A DNA stretch of 64,000 nt from Roseomonas fluvialis (GTDB lineage Bacteria > Pseudomonadota > Alphaproteobacteria > Acetobacterales > Acetobacteraceae), in contig NZ_AP025637.1 in NCBI RefSeq assembly GCF_022846615.1, positions 2,133,001 through 2,197,000 of the forward strand. Reading direction: 5' to 3'. Of the stretch, positions 63,279 to 64,000 are shown piece after piece. The position numbers and the translations under genes were made by a program. The number at the start of each line of letters is the position of its first letter. Position 1 is the stretch's first letter. A model generated the notes under the pieces. That model saw only the letters and a list, made by a program, of their open reading frames with translations, did not search any database and was not told the origin of the DNA.

Positions 63279-63920
63279 ATGGCCGAGATCGACCACATCG
63301 TCATCGGCGCCCGCACGCTCGACGAAGGCGCGCGCTACATCGAGGACCTGCTCGGCGTGAAGCCCTCCAGGGGCGGCGCGCATCCCGGTGTCGGCACGCA
63401 CAACATGCTGCTGGGCATGGGTGCGGGCTGCTACCTCGAGGTCATCGCCCCCGACCCGGCGCAGCCCGAACCACCGCATCCGCGCCCCTTCGACCTCGAC
63501 GACCCATCGCTCCGTACCATGCTGGAGGCAGAGCCGCGGCTGATCGCCTATGTCGCCTCCACCCCGGCGCTCGATGCCGTGATCGCGCGGCTCGGTCCCT
63601 CCCACGCCGGGGAGATCAAGGCGATGTCGCGCGGCAATTTCGCCTGGCGCATGGCCTTCCCGCCGCAGCGCCAGGACATGGACAACCTGATCCCGCCGCT
63701 GATCCAGTGGGATGGTGAGCGCGCCGGCAAGCATATCCGCGATTCCGGCTGGCGCCTGAGCGCGTTGGAAGCCGAACACCCGGATGCGCAGGCCCTGCGC
63801 GGCGCGCTGGGCGACCGCGGCCTGGGCGATGCGGTGAAGGTGCGCCCCAGCCCGCATCCGCGCCTGATCGCCCAGTTGCGCCACCGCGACGGTCGGGAGG
63901 TGACCCTGACCAGCGCCTGA
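63279..63920 (+). CDS. VOC family protein, glyoxalase-like domain
   Basis: 213 residues. N-terminal EIDHIVIGARTLDEGARYI and LGVKPSRGGAHPGVGTHNML, in part, with CYLEVIAPDP match the Glyoxalase_3 type domain, whose second half is extended (residues 90-213). Metal-dependent small-molecule enzyme of unknown substrate. AACGCCAGGAAACCC precedes the start. Last complete gene in the window; the final 80 bases hold no visible gene. Confidence 0.88.
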   Translation: MAEIDHIVIGARTLDEGARYIEDLLGVKPSRGGAHPGVGTHNMLLGMGAGCYLEVIAPDPAQPEPPHPRPFDLDDPSLRTMLEAEPRLIAYVASTPALDAVIARLGPSHAGEIKAMSRGNFAWRMAFPPQRQDMDNLIPPLIQWDGERAGKHIRDSGWRLSALEAEHPDAQALRGALGDRGLGDAVKVRPSPHPRLIAQLRHRDGREVTLTSA

Positions 63921-64000
63921 ACGGCGCGCAGGGTCCTCAACCTTCCGTCGATGATCGACCTGTAGCATCTTGGGTCGTGCGTTCCGCGCGCACCGCCATG

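Overview
The window reads as one contiguous stretch of a very GC-rich alphaproteobacterial chromosome. Gene content points to an Acetobacteraceae (Roseomonas-like) bacterium: TctC/Bug-type receptors without their membrane partners, many class 5 peptide-binding proteins with twin-arginine leaders, form II molybdenum hydroxylase subunits, and a dual cold-shock-domain protein with a glycine/arginine-rich linker. The taxonomic call is inference from content and base composition. No rRNA, tRNA, CRISPR array, phage or intact insertion sequence was found.

Layout. 0-5 kb: a truncated amidase, a short-chain dehydrogenase remnant, two transglutaminase-like proteins, a class III aminotransferase and a glutathione S-transferase. 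5.2-8.8 kb: a three-subunit flavin/iron-sulfur dehydrogenase of the opine/D-hydroxyproline oxidase (HcnABC-like) type. It is joined to the upstream GST by a tandem 26-bp repeat that forms a chain of ATGA-overlapping nine-codon ORFs. 8.8-12 kb: three peptidoglycan enzymes. 12-17 kb: galE, an unknown membrane protein, a Bug receptor, a LysR regulator, a DUF4242 protein and a lipoprotein. 17-20.5 kb: a type I secretion ABC/HlyD pair with a small partner. 20.7-22.4 kb: a membrane GT2 glycosyltransferase and a GtrA protein.

22.5-44.3 kb is the largest catabolic/transport block: a hydroxyisobutyrate-type dehydrogenase, an aldehyde dehydrogenase, five consecutive paralogous peptide-type solute-binding proteins, one DppBCDF permease/ATPase set, a three-subunit Mo hydroxylase (2Fe-2S, Mo, FAD), an AtzH-like protein, a DsbA-fold isomerase and a DadA-like oxidase. 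All genes lie on the + strand. A 136-bp tandem repeat interrupts the receptor array. The simplest reading is uptake and oxidative breakdown of one or more small nitrogenous compounds; the substrate cannot be read from sequence.

44.3-49.5 kb: the cold-shock protein with a strong terminator, a lone flagellin, an Asp/Glu racemase-family protein, a second Bug receptor and a secreted hydrolase. 49.5-53.7 kb: a tightly overlapping minus-strand operon with a renalase-like flavoprotein, a PNPOx-fold protein, DUF3253, DUF1499, an SbmA/BacA-like ABC transporter and a small membrane protein. 53.8-59.5 kb: a DUF1194 protein, a 700-bp gene-free region with a long rod-shaped RNA-like inverted structure, DUF924, a large FAD/Fe-S dehydrogenase and a frameshifted methyltransferase. 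59.6-64 kb: serine-glyoxylate-type aminotransferase, a small unknown protein, two VOC proteins, a hexapeptide acetyltransferase and a second GST.

Most notable: the translational-coupling ladder at 5.25-5.43 kb, the rod-like RNA candidate at 55.0-55.2 kb, the five-receptor array feeding a single transporter, and a family of GC-rich palindromic repeats at 28.4, 38.4 and 45.3 kb.
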